From Clostridium guangxiense (GTDB taxonomy: Bacteria > Bacillota > Clostridia > Clostridiales > Clostridiaceae), in assembly GCF_021043395.1 (NCBI RefSeq), contig NZ_JAJNKE010000041.1, positions 1-33,570 of the forward strand: 33,570 nucleotides of DNA, read 5' to 3'. The translations under genes were made by a program, and so were the position numbers. Numbering within the stretch: position 1 is the stretch's first letter; every line of letters begins with the position of its first letter. Positions 15,771 to 25,367 of this stretch are shown piece after piece. Under the pieces are notes generated by a model. The model saw nothing but the letters and a program-made list of their open reading frames with translations. It did not search any database and was not told where the DNA came from.

Positions 15771-16922
15771 CTATTCTATTTTTAAAGATTTTCGCTCTAA
15801 TCTAGTATATACCTCTTTGCGAAATAAAACATAAGCTACTGAAAATAGGGGAATAGAGATAATCATGCCCGCAACTCCCAAAATTTTATCTCCTAAAATT
15901 ATTGCTACTAATACCAAAATAGATGGTAATCCCACAGAATTCCCCACAACCTTTGGATAAATCAAATTATCTTCCAGCTGCTTAATTATTGCATAAACAA
16001 CTATAAAAACAACTGCCTTTATAGGATTAAATATTAAAAGCAATAATACGCTTAAGACAAATCCGATAATTGAGCCTATCATAGGTATAATTGAAAAAAC
16101 TCCTATTATTATACTAATCACAATTGCATATGGAAGCCTTAAAATTGTCATTACAATAAAAAACGTAACTCCCAAAATTGCCGATACAGTACATTGTCCG
16201 GTAATAAAATTTGAAAAGGTATTATTCGTAAGTTTTAATATTTCTAACATGAAGTCCACTCTTTCCTTTTTAAAAAAAGCATATAATACCTTTTTAATCT
16301 GAGTGCTTAATTTCTTCTTTTGTGCCAATATGTATATGGAAAATACAAATGCTAACACAAATTCTACAGTAGTACTAGCTAAAGCAGTTGCCGCTCCTAA
16401 GGTTGACATAAGAACTGAACTAGCTCCATTAAAAACAATTGATTTTACCCTGTTTAAAGTTCCATTCCAATCTATATTCATATTATTAACTAAGTTCATT
16501 ACATTCTTAGATAGCCAAGTATTGCCGTTCAGAAATTTTTGGAAGGCTATTTCAGAATTATTAAAAGTTTTTGGCAATATTTTAATAGTTTCAACTATAT
16601 TGGGTATAATTATAGCAGAAACCAATACTAAGCCACCTAATATAAGAAGACATGAAACCACTATACTAATGCCTACATTAAATTTTCTAATTATTTTGCC
16701 TATTCCCTTTTCCTTCCAATTCAATAACTTTTGGGAAAAAAACGTAACTGGTATATTAAGAATAAAGGCAATGCATCCACCTAAGATAAACGGAAAAAAT
16801 AATTCATATATCCTATTTAATATTCCAATAATATCCTTGCCATAATTAAATGAAATATATAATAAAAATGCTGCAATTATTAAAGTAGCAATCTTACTTC
16901 TAATTTTCTCTTCTAATTTCAT
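15771..16922 (-). CDS. AI-2E-family transporter (UPF0118)
   Basis: Integral membrane protein of 383 aa with about 7-8 predicted helices. The C-terminal block QLEDNLIYPKVVGNSVGLPS followed by ILVLVAIILGDKILGVAGMI is the family signature (PF01594). Members have been linked to AI-2 export or to Na+/H+ exchange, so the substrate is not known here. The ATG follows GAGGGAAGGCAAAGCATT. It is transcribed alone. The upstream gap holds the terminator of the GH1 gene. Confidence 0.92.
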   Translation of the reverse strand: MKLEEKIRSKIATLIIAAFLLYISFNYGKDIIGILNRIYELFFPFILGGCIAFILNIPVTFFSQKLLNWKEKGIGKIIRKFNVGISIVVSCLLILGGLVLVSAIIIPNIVETIKILPKTFNNSEIAFQKFLNGNTWLSKNVMNLVNNMNIDWNGTLNRVKSIVFNGASSVLMSTLGAATALASTTVEFVLAFVFSIYILAQKKKLSTQIKKVLYAFFKKERVDFMLEILKLTNNTFSNFITGQCTVSAILGVTFFIVMTILRLPYAIVISIIIGVFSIIPMIGSIIGFVLSVLLLLIFNPIKAVVFIVVYAIIKQLEDNLIYPKVVGNSVGLPSILVLVAIILGDKILGVAGMIISIPLFSVAYVLFRKEVYTRLERKSLKIE

Positions 16923-17017
16923 AATGCTTTGCCTTCCCTCTTTAATAGCTATTTCTTATTATACTAATAACTATATCATCCTTTGCAATTTATGTACACA
17001 GCTATTTAAATTACAAA

Positions 17018-17065
17018 AAAACTCCTCATTGTAATATTCAATAGACTTATTACAAGAGGAGCTTT
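17018..17065 (-). terminator. Terminator of the GH1 gene
   Basis: The arm AACTCCTCATTGTAATA (from 17020) pairs with the arm ending in TTACAAGAGGAGCTTT, with one bulge. On the minus strand the stem is followed by a long U run (the A tract at 17014-17020). It lies 120 bp beyond the GH1 stop. The segment between (17118-17170) may be a short coding remnant. Confidence 0.8.
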
Positions 17066-17185
17066 CATCTTTAAAATGTACTTACTGCTTAAAGCTTTAT
17101 CAACATTCTTTTGTAACCTAAGCAAAATAACACGCAACCTTATGCTTCTTTGATATTTCATTAAAAGCTAGTCACAATAATATAC

Positions 17186-18595
<1,410 letters not shown>

Positions 18596-18685
18596 TTATC
18601 CTCTCCTTTTAAGCTATCATATACAAAAATAATTTATCTTTTTAATTTCTGCTTCAAATTTTCTGTAAAGCTTTTTCTAAAGCAT

Positions 18686-18713
18686 ATTATAAAACTAAAA
18701 AATTCTCTTGTAA
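18686..18713 (-). promoter_or_regulatory. Promoter of the GH1 gene
   Basis: On the minus strand TTACAA (-35, 18708-18713), a 16-bp spacer and TATAAT (-10, 18686-18691) lie about 94 bp upstream of the GH1 ATG. A weak cre-like sequence (18709-18722, TGTAATCATTTTAA) overlaps the -35. Confidence 0.5.
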
Positions 18714-18783
18714 TCATTTTAAGAGTCTAAAATAACAGGTCTTATTTTTTGTATATTGTAACAAGAAAAAAACATATTGTTTT

Positions 18784-19548
18784 TTATTCGTCAATATTAT
18801 TTATTACTTTATATTTTTGTTTTACTATACAATTGTTATATAATCTCTTTCCTACAGTTTCTATAATATAAATTGGTGGTAAATGACTAGTTACATCCAT
18901 TAGTCCTACCTTCTCTTCTGGTATATAATATGAAATATTGAAGTTAGACATCCTCGCTATTGTACTGTTCGCACTATTCGTTATACTTGCTATCCTACAT
19001 TTTTGTTTTTTAAATATATTTATAGCATTTATAATCTCTGGTGTTTCACCTGATACGGATAATACTATAACTAAATTATTTTTATAATACTCACAGTTTA
19101 CAGGAAATAATAAGTCATCTATGTAAACAGCGAATTTTCCTATTGAAGCCATATATCTGGCCCCATATTTAGCAACTATTCCAGATAAACCTCCCCCTAT
19201 AAATATTAAATTTTCAGCATTATTAATTAACTCACATAACTCATTTACCTTTCCATCAAATCCGGGATCCGCCATTCTCTCAAAATTATCTAATATGACC
19301 GATACATCTTCATTTACTTTTTTATTACAATTACCTTCCATGTACATCTTAAACTTCAATTTGAACTCTGAAAATCCAACACAATTCACTTTTTTACAAA
19401 ATCTTAAAATAGTGGTTGTTGAAACATGTGCTTCATTAGCCAAATCTCTTATCTTCATATACATTACCTTTTCACTATTTTTCATTATATATTCATATAA
19501 AGATAATTCTAACTCATTTAAGTTTTGTATTACTTCATATTCAAACAT
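18784..19548 (-). CDS. RpiR-family regulator with SIS domain
   Basis: Regulator of 254 aa. The N-terminal RpiR helix-turn-helix (about residues 1-75) contains RDLANEAHVSTTTILRFCKK. The SIS phosphosugar-binding domain (about 105-235) contains IFIGGGLSGIVAKYGARYMA and VLSVSGETPEIINA. The effector is probably a sugar phosphate. The start is ATG 19548, preceded by GGAGGGGAAGAAAGTT; the extension to 19581 is upstream of this site. It is on the same strand as the GH1 gene, with 191 bp between them and a separate promoter for GH1. Control of the glucosidase is likely but inferred from position. Confidence 0.93.
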   Translation of the reverse strand: MFEYEVIQNLNELELSLYEYIMKNSEKVMYMKIRDLANEAHVSTTTILRFCKKVNCVGFSEFKLKFKMYMEGNCNKKVNEDVSVILDNFERMADPGFDGKVNELCELINNAENLIFIGGGLSGIVAKYGARYMASIGKFAVYIDDLLFPVNCEYYKNNLVIVLSVSGETPEIINAINIFKKQKCRIASITNSANSTIARMSNFNISYYIPEEKVGLMDVTSHLPPIYIIETVGKRLYNNCIVKQKYKVINNIDE

Positions 19549-19596
19549 AACTTTCTTCCCCTCCGTTCCATATCCAATCAAAATATAAAGTTTATA

Positions 19597-19616
19597 TATA
19601 GTAGAATTATACTATA
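19597..19616. promoter_or_regulatory. Palindrome upstream of rpiR, possible operator
   Basis: TATAGTA-N6-TACTATA is perfect over 7+7 bp and overlaps a minus-strand TATAAT. It lies about 50 bp upstream of the regulator start, consistent with autoregulation. Confidence 0.45.
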
Positions 19617-19665
19617 TTTTATATATATAAATTTAAATGTTAAATTCTTAATATCTTTTCAATAA

Positions 19666-19699
19666 AAAATGATAGACATTTTTCTTTATCTATCATTTT
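19666..19699 (-). terminator. Terminator of queT
   Basis: AAAATGATAGA (19666-19676) and TCTATCATTTT (19689-19699) form a perfect 11-bp stem. On the minus strand it is followed by a U run. It is about 44 bp after the queT stop. Confidence 0.85.
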
Positions 19700-19742
19700 G
19701 GCATTTCTGCATTTATAAATATTTAATTAAAGCTTAAATCTA

Positions 19743-20255
19743 TTATTTTAAATTTTTATGAATCAATAGTAATTTCCCATATTTATTTTGTATAAATTTT
19801 ACAACTTGCAGTCCAACTATTGTAACTACAACAAATTCACCAATTGCAACTTCACCAATTGACAATGCAAGAGGTAATTTATAAAGATAACTAAGCATTC
19901 CCCCAATTATTAGACCATTAAAAACAGTAGGCCAAAGCGATGCTATTAATAATGAAGCTTTTTTATTCCGTGCAAACCTTCCTGTAAATGAAATAGCACA
20001 AACACTAATAAAGGTTGCTATTGTACCAAATATAATATCAGTTAATCCATTGGGTCCAAGAATATTTGCAATAAAGCATCCAATAGTGAGTCCAGCAATA
20101 TAAAACGGATCGAAAAATGCTAGTAATACCATTATTTCTGATACTCTAAATTGTATAGCCCCATAGCTTATTGGCGCCAGAACAATTGTTACAACTGCAT
20201 AAAGTGCTGCTATAATAGCTGTTTTAACTAATCTTTCTACTGTCTTATTATCCAT
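19743..20255 (-). CDS. queT: QueT-family queuosine-precursor transporter
   Basis: Membrane protein of 170 aa with about five helices, the likely S component of an ECF importer for a queuosine precursor (preQ1 or preQ0). The family features are IQFRVSEIMVLLAFFDPFYI, followed by GLTIGCFIANILGPNGLTDI. The C-terminus is a membrane helix with a basic end, and the length is normal for QueT (PF06177). It has its own promoter region with a preQ1-I-type aptamer and an upstream terminator, which strongly supports the assignment. The shared ECF module (EcfAAT) is not in this window. The ribosome binding site is GAGGGAGTTTAT before the ATG. Confidence 0.93.
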   Translation of the reverse strand: MDNKTVERLVKTAIIAALYAVVTIVLAPISYGAIQFRVSEIMVLLAFFDPFYIAGLTIGCFIANILGPNGLTDIIFGTIATFISVCAISFTGRFARNKKASLLIASLWPTVFNGLIIGGMLSYLYKLPLALSIGEVAIGEFVVVTIVGLQVVKFIQNKYGKLLLIHKNLK

Positions 20256-20325
20256 ATAAACTCCCTCATTTTATTAATAATATTCTCCAAGCCAGCACTA
20301 CATATAAAAGTCTCCAAATAAAAAA

Positions 20326-20347
20326 ATCGTAAGAAATATCCTACGAT
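20326..20347 (-). terminator. Leader terminator of the queT riboswitch
   Basis: On the minus strand ATCGTAGG pairs with CTTACGAT (8 bp, one G-U), followed immediately by seven U residues. It lies between the aptamer and queT, 71 bp before the ATG, so it is a premature terminator that ligand could switch on. Confidence 0.8.
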
Positions 20348-20423
20348 AAATAAACTCAACAAAAATAAAAGATTCTATTAATAAAAAAATCAATTTAAAT
20401 CCTTATTATTCTTAATTATTTTA

Positions 20424-20462
20424 CCATAGTTTTATTTTAAGTCAGGAGGCTTTCGAACTGAC
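20424..20462 (-). ncRNA. preQ1-I-type riboswitch aptamer
   Basis: On the minus strand the sequence is GTCAG (P1 5' arm), TTCGAAAGCCTC (loop), CTGAC (P1 3' arm), then the A-rich tail TTAAAATAAAACTATGG. This is the preQ1-I layout: a 5-bp hairpin, C residues in the loop that can pair with the tail GG to form the H-type pseudoknot, and an A-rich L3. It resembles the Thermoanaerobacter aptamer in arrangement. It sits upstream of queT, a known preQ1-I target. A gap of about 76 nt to the terminator is longer than usual, so an antiterminator must span it. Confidence 0.8.
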
Positions 20463-20492
20463 TAAATGTTAATTTTCATCTTTATGATTATA

Positions 20493-20905
20493 TCAAATAG
20501 ATAAAGCTATTGCAAACTGTACATTACAAATTATGTGCGGTATAGTAAAACCTATAGTTTACTGTTTGCAAGTATTGAAATAAGCCTTGTGGCGCATACA
20601 TTATAAATGGTGCTATAGTCATTGAAATTATAGCCAAAACAAGACCAAACAACTTACCTTTTGATATAATTTCTTTATCAGATTTTCCCTTTCCAAGTAC
20701 AGGACTATACACATTTAGTGCAAATAAAGTTGAGGCACTATTTAAAACTCCATTAAATACACTCAACACTGATCCAAACATAGCTGCTGCAAAGAAACCT
20801 ATTAAAGGTTTTGGCAATACATCATTTACAAGTCTTGAGTATAATAAATCTGGATTCTTAACTCCTGCTCCATATATGTGGAAAGCTACAATTCCAGGTA
20901 TTATA
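20493..20905 (-). pseudogene. Internal fragment of an SSS-family sodium:solute symporter
   Basis: The minus strand encodes a continuous internal piece of a sodium/sugar-type symporter. It runs from IIPGIVAFHIYGAG near 20905 through GFFAAAMFGSVLSVFNGVLN and ends with LFQYLQTVN. After this the frame shifts: the next in-family residues (GF-TIP) are in another frame, ending at a TGA near 20495. The N-terminal half is cut off exactly where the IS4-type remnant begins (about 20905), and the C-terminal part is lost toward the queT leader. The full-length family is about 500-550 aa, so only about 130 residues remain. It is not functional. Confidence 0.85.
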
Positions 20906-21949
20906 ACTCAACTTTCGCACATAAAAATTAAGTCGAAAGCCTTCAGAATAAACATATAAAGCAAAGAAATATTCCTTTTGGTATAATAGAATTGCTAAAA
21001 ACACCACACCAAAGAAAGGAATGTTTCTTATGAATACTATTATATCAAATGATACTACTGATAAACAATTTAATTTTACTATAAATAGATTTTTTAAAGA
21101 TAACAAAATTGGATATATACTCAAACAATGTAATTTTTCTAAAGAAAGAGGGTTTTCTTGTATTAAAATATTTCAATATATTTTCATGCTTGTTTTTACT
21201 GGAAAAACCTATTTATAAACTTGGAGTCTTGAAAAAACAATCAATTTTCAAAAGATACTGTATATAGATTCCTTAATTCTCCAAACTTCAATTGGAGAAA
21301 GTTTCTGTTTTTACTTTCTTCATCAATCATAAAAAATGTTATTGTACCACTTACTTCAGAAGATAGAGTTAACGTACTTGTAGTTGATGATTCTTTATAC
21401 AGTAGGTGCAGGAGTAAATCTGTTGAACTTCTTGCAAGAGTTCGTAACCATGTTGACCATAAATATGTAAAAGGTTTTCGCCTTCTTACCCTTGGTTGGT
21501 CAGATTGCAATACTTTTTTACCGCTTGCTTTTACTCTGCTTTCTTCCGAAAAGGAGAAAAACAGACTTTGTTCTGAAAACCACAATATTGATAAAAGAAC
21601 CAACGGTTCTAAACTCCGTAAGGAGGCTGTTTTAAAGTCACCTGAAGTTATGATTAGTTTACTTAAACAAGTTTCAAAATATGCTATTCCTGCATCATAT
21701 GTTTTTTTTGACAGTTGGTTTACGTACCCAAAAACTCTTATACAGATTTTAGAACTTAAACTTAATACTATTGCCATGGTCAAAGCAATGCCAAGGGTTT
21801 ACTACAATTACAATGGTAAGTTATTGAACCTTAAAAATCTCTATGCTAATTTAAGAAAAAAGCGTGGTAAAGCCAAAATTCTTTCTTCTGTTATCGTAGG
21901 TATTGGCTCTGACAAAGATGGATTAAGTTTATTTAATATGCCAAAATAA
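20906..21949 (+). mobile_element. IS4-type insertion sequence remnant
   Basis: The left boundary is where symporter coding stops, at AACTCAACTTTCGCAC (about 20905-20920). This may be part of the terminal inverted repeat. The transposase follows in the plus direction. The right end is missing: transposase similarity ends within about 30 bp of the GPH transporter stop codon, with no matching right inverted repeat. The element therefore inserted into the symporter gene and later lost its right side in a deletion that joined it to the transporter gene. Confidence 0.75.
21030..21949 (+). pseudogene. Broken IS4-family transposase
   Basis: The start ATG 21030 has GAAAGGA 9 bases upstream. The N-terminal frame (MNTIISNDTTDKQFNFTINR) runs to about 21205, where a frameshift in an A run and a stop near 21230 interrupt it. 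The rest is readable in another frame: VNVLVVDDSLYSR carries the conserved DDE-type first Asp, then KYVKGFRLLTLGWSD, and VFFDSWFTYP carries the second Asp. It ends abruptly after GIGSDKDG, so the Glu-containing C-terminal part is gone. It cannot encode an active transposase. Confidence 0.88.
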
Positions 21950-21951
21950 AC

Positions 21952-23349
21952 TTACTGTCCATTTTTTTCTAATGATGCTTCCAACTTTTTTACTATTTCA
22001 GCATGTCTTTTCTCTGTTAATTTAATTTTGGATAAGAATATAATGCAAGATATAATTATTAACGCTGCTGGCAAATAAAATGCCCATATCTTAAATGTAA
22101 AAATACCTTTTGGTGTTATATCCTTTGCTTGTGCATTTCCAATCATACCACAAGATACTGATACAAAACCTACAATACCATTAGATAGCGCACCCGCAAT
22201 CTTATCTAGCAAGGGACGAAGAGATAAAGTTACGGCTTCATTACGAACACCATTTTTCCATTGTCCATACTCAACCGCATCACTTATTGTCATTAACACT
22301 GATAAGAAAATTAGCTGATATGGGAAATAGAAGAATACTAAACCTATAATAATAACTACCAATAAACTTGATGATGCTACTGAAAATAATAAATATCCAA
22401 TTAACATTGATACTATACCAATTGCGTAGACGTATTTTCTTGAAATAAATTTAGTTATAACTGGATATAATGGAACAGCTACAATACCACAAATTGCAGA
22501 TACAACACCTACAATTGAAAATGCTGATATATTAGCAATGACATATTGAAAATAAAGCATTAATACCGCTGTTGTAGCTACATAACTAATAGCAAATAAA
22601 ATATATGCCAAAGCTAACCACATTAACTGATCATTTTTAACAAGTGCACCAAAAACATCTTTAATTGAAGTTTTATCATTTTGTTGACGTAAAACACTAT
22701 CTTTTTCTTTTGTTCCAAAAGCTGCAATCCAGCTTGTGACACCATATATTGATGCAGCTATTAAACCAAAAGCAAACCATCCGCTAGAGGCTTTACCAGA
22801 AAATTTTGAAGTAAAAAATGCAACTATAGGAACTACTGCTAAAGTTGTACCATTTGCCCCTAATGATGAAGCAAAACGAGCAAAAGTTGCTAATTTTCCA
22901 CGTTCCTCTGAATTTTCACTAAGTGCAGGTATTATTGACCAAAATGCTATATCCTTAAATGAATAAGTACAATCTAAAATAACAAAAACAATAATAAATA
23001 CAACTGTGAATAAAGTTTGATTACTTGTAGCTAGTCCAAAAAAATTAGTAAATAGCATTACCAGGCAAATTGCACTAACTGTTCCACCAAAACAAAGCCA
23101 TGGACGAAATTTTCCCCATCTAGTTTTGGTGGCATCTATAACTCCACCAATAAGTGGATCAAATACGATTTCAATTAACCTAATACCAACAACCAATGTT
23201 GTAACTAAACCTATCATTTTTGTCTGAACTTCTTTTGGTGCTCCTTCAAACATAGCTTTGGTAACAAAAATCATAAAATATGTTGATAATGTTGCATAAT
23301 AAATATCATGACCAAATGCACCTAATGCATACGCAATTCTTTGTTTCAT
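21952..23349 (-). CDS. GPH-family sugar:cation symporter
   Basis: Glycoside-pentoside-hexuronide:cation symporter (MelB-type) of 465 aa with 12 predicted helices. Typical segments are YALGAFGHDIYYATLSTYF at the N-terminus, DPLIGGVIDATKTRWGKFRP in loop 2-3 (cation/sugar-site Asp and the conserved Arg), and DAVEYGQWKNGVRNEA in the second half. The start is ATG 23349, with AAAGGA upstream inside an alternative frame from 23370. It is divergent from the sensor kinase operon. The intergenic region has cre-like sites and a direct-repeat pair, so it is the likely target of the linked response regulator. The substrate is unknown; a pentose or pentoside is my best inference. Its 3' end abuts the IS remnant, and no terminator remains. 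Confidence 0.92.
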   Translation of the reverse strand: MKQRIAYALGAFGHDIYYATLSTYFMIFVTKAMFEGAPKEVQTKMIGLVTTLVVGIRLIEIVFDPLIGGVIDATKTRWGKFRPWLCFGGTVSAICLVMLFTNFFGLATSNQTLFTVVFIIVFVILDCTYSFKDIAFWSIIPALSENSEERGKLATFARFASSLGANGTTLAVVPIVAFFTSKFSGKASSGWFAFGLIAASIYGVTSWIAAFGTKEKDSVLRQQNDKTSIKDVFGALVKNDQLMWLALAYILFAISYVATTAVLMLYFQYVIANISAFSIVGVVSAICGIVAVPLYPVITKFISRKYVYAIGIVSMLIGYLLFSVASSSLLVVIIIGLVFFYFPYQLIFLSVLMTISDAVEYGQWKNGVRNEAVTLSLRPLLDKIAGALSNGIVGFVSVSCGMIGNAQAKDITPKGIFTFKIWAFYLPAALIIISCIIFLSKIKLTEKRHAEIVKKLEASLEKNGQ

Positions 23350-23396
23350 TTTTATACACATTCCTTTCATTTCTCTAAATATACTAAACGTCCAGC

Positions 23397-23433
23397 TGTA
23401 ATCGTTAACTATATTATATTGAAATCGTTTGAA
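23397..23433 (-). promoter_or_regulatory. GPH promoter with two cre-like sites
   Basis: TGTAATCGTTAACT (23397-23410) matches 13 of 14 positions of the CcpA consensus TGWAANCGNTNWCA. TGAAATCGTTTGAA (23420-23433) matches 12 of 14. On the minus strand TATAAT at 23413-23418 is a good -10 but the -35 is poor, as expected for an activated promoter. The cre-like sites overlap the -10/-35 spacer and the start point, so catabolite repression is plausible. Confidence 0.55.
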
Positions 23434-23444
23434 TATAAAAATTT

Positions 23445-23477
23445 AAAATATTAACTTTTCTTATAAAATATTAACTT
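23445..23477. promoter_or_regulatory. Direct-repeat pair, likely response-regulator binding site
   Basis: AAAATATTAACTT occurs exactly twice, at 23445-23457 and 23465-23477, with a 20-bp period (about two helical turns). It lies just upstream of the weak -35 of the GPH promoter. AraC-type regulators typically bind such direct repeats. It is the best candidate site for the YesN-like regulator encoded downstream. Confidence 0.6.
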
Positions 23478-23556
23478 AATATAAAATTTATTTTTAGTTA
23501 AGTTAAACCTAAAATATGTATACGGTATTTCCCAATACTTAAGGGAATCTTTGGTT

Positions 23557-23585
23557 TTGAAATCCTATACTCTTAGTGCTATACT
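23557..23585 (+). promoter_or_regulatory. Promoter of the sensor operon
   Basis: TTGAAA (23557-23562), a 17-bp spacer and TATACT (23580-23585) form a strong constitutive-type promoter. Transcription would start near 23592, giving a leader of only about 11 nt with AGGTGAT at its very start. Confidence 0.7.
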
Positions 23586-23602
23586 TTCTTTAGGTGATAA
23601 TA

Positions 23603-25342
23603 ATGAAGATGAAAAGAATCACAAAAATAAGCAATAGAATAACTATATATTTTTCCATTATAATACTTTGCCTAACTCTAGCCATTACATCATCTATAAG
23701 TCATATATTTTCTAAAGAAATAATTAAACAATATAACAATGTTGCATCAGAAAAAATAACAGTAATTTCTAAAATACTTAATGAAAATTTAGATTCTATA
23801 AGACATGATTCTTATATGATTGAAAACGATAAGAATGTTTACGATTATATGTCTAAGCTTAACCAAAATAATTCCATTAATTCAGCAAATAATACTGCAT
23901 TTTTTAACTCTTTATCGGAGTATTGCAAATGGAATAACTATATAACTTCTATTATTCCTTTAACAACTGATAAAAAAATAATGGATCCTCTTTATTCAAA
24001 ATACCCTTACAGCAGTTTAATTTATGGAAATAAGGAGTTGGACAGCTTTATAGAAAGTGGCTATTCAAACAAATTCTCCTCTCCAAATACTTTTCCATTT
24101 AATTATGCAGATCCAGATTATGATAAAAAAACAACTATAACTTATTTTTCAAGATATTTAGATAAAGAAAATTATTCTTTAATTGGCTATCTTATGATCA
24201 ACATAAAAAAGAAAAGCTTATTTGCAAATATAGATGACTACTGCAGTGGTGTTTTTAATAGTACTTTTATTCTTGATAAAAGCGGGAACTTAATATATAA
24301 AATAGGAAATATTAATTATAACAAAGCAATGCTAGAAAAAGTTAATACTGATACCGTAAAGATTAACAATACAAAATATATTGAATTTAATAGTGTCATA
24401 GAAGCATATCCAGAATGGAGAGTAATCGGATTAATATCTCTAGATTCTTTAACTAAAAACCTAGATACTATTCGAAGTTTAATTTATTGTATAGGTATTT
24501 TCAGTATTATAATTGTAATTTTTATCAGTCATATTACTTCAAAGAAAATAACAGATCCTATATATGATATTACAAAAGCAATGAATAAATTTGAAAATGG
24601 AGAATGGCCGGACAAGCTAGAAGCTAAAACTGAGGATGAACTCAAATACCTTATAACCTGTTTCAATAAGATGATTAATAATATGAGAAGCTTGATTGAG
24701 CAAATATATAAAGAAGAAGAAGAAAACAAAAAGCTTGAAGTAGAAGCTATGAAAACTCAGCTGGATTTGCTGCAATCACAGATAAATCCTCATTTTATAC
24801 ATAATACGCTAAATACAATAAACTATTTAGCTATAAAAAATAATCAAAACGAAATTAGAGAATTAATTCAATCCTTTAATAGTCTATTAAGACAAAGTAT
24901 ATCAACAAGTAAAAAATTTATAACTTTGGAAGAAGAGCTCACCTGCACTGAAAATTATTTAAGAATACAAAAATATAGATATGGAGACATAGTTAAATTA
25001 GTATACAATATGCCTGAAGAATTAAATAACTGTTTAATACCAAAATTAATACTTCAACCTCTTATTGAAAATTCCCTTTATCATGGAATAGTTCCTAAAG
25101 GTTATGCTGGTACTATAAGAATAGATATACTAAAAAAAGAAAAATTCATAACTATAAGAGTTATAGATGACGGCGTTGGAATAGGCAAACAAAAATCCTC
25201 TCATAAAGGATTCAATGGTATTAGTTTAGATAATATAAAGGAAAGGCTCAAATTATATTTTGGAAGTGAATATAATTTAAAAGTATATAGCAAAACTGGA
25301 ATTGGAACCTGTATAGAATTTAATATTCCGTATATTTATTAG
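23603..25342 (+). CDS. Sensor histidine kinase, YesM/LytS type
   Basis: Membrane sensor kinase of 579 aa. Helix 1 is at about residues 13-32, an extracellular sensor domain at 33-290, helix 2 at 293-312, HAMP at about 313-365, then a coiled coil. The His_kinase domain has the phosphoacceptor His397 in QSQINPHFIHNTLN. The ATPase domain has IENSLYHG (N box) and DDGVGIG (G box). It lacks the classical HisKA, as expected for YesM/LytS kinases. I chose ATG 23603 over GTG 23594 because AGGTGAT lies just upstream; ATG 23609 is also possible. The response regulator follows after 25 bp. The extracellular domain would contact the binding protein encoded third in the operon. Confidence 0.9.
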   Translation: MKMKRITKISNRITIYFSIIILCLTLAITSSISHIFSKEIIKQYNNVASEKITVISKILNENLDSIRHDSYMIENDKNVYDYMSKLNQNNSINSANNTAFFNSLSEYCKWNNYITSIIPLTTDKKIMDPLYSKYPYSSLIYGNKELDSFIESGYSNKFSSPNTFPFNYADPDYDKKTTITYFSRYLDKENYSLIGYLMINIKKKSLFANIDDYCSGVFNSTFILDKSGNLIYKIGNINYNKAMLEKVNTDTVKINNTKYIEFNSVIEAYPEWRVIGLISLDSLTKNLDTIRSLIYCIGIFSIIIVIFISHITSKKITDPIYDITKAMNKFENGEWPDKLEAKTEDELKYLITCFNKMINNMRSLIEQIYKEEEENKKLEVEAMKTQLDLLQSQINPHFIHNTLNTINYLAIKNNQNEIRELIQSFNSLLRQSISTSKKFITLEEELTCTENYLRIQKYRYGDIVKLVYNMPEELNNCLIPKLILQPLIENSLYHGIVPKGYAGTIRIDILKKEKFITIRVIDDGVGIGKQKSSHKGFNGISLDNIKERLKLYFGSEYNLKVYSKTGIGTCIEFNIPYIY

Positions 25343-25367
25343 AAATGCTCTAAAGGAGGACAACAAC

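Noticed and set aside
16303-16845. Plus-strand ORF of 180 codons
   Set aside because: It is antisense to the AI-2E-family membrane protein, whose signature motifs are clear.
20424-20462. Part of the IS remnant, because TCGAAAGCC occurs both here and near 20932-20940
   Set aside because: The shared string is short and the segment forms a complete preQ1-I-type aptamer correctly placed before queT.
21241-21783. Minus-strand ORF of 180 codons
   Set aside because: It is antisense to recognisable IS4-type transposase coding sequence on the plus strand.
21952-23349. GPH symporter as the dedicated importer for the GH1 phospho-beta-glucosidase
   Set aside because: GPH symporters deliver unphosphorylated sugar, whereas the GH1 enzyme has the 6-phospho-binding loop; the divergent sensor operon is a better functional partner.
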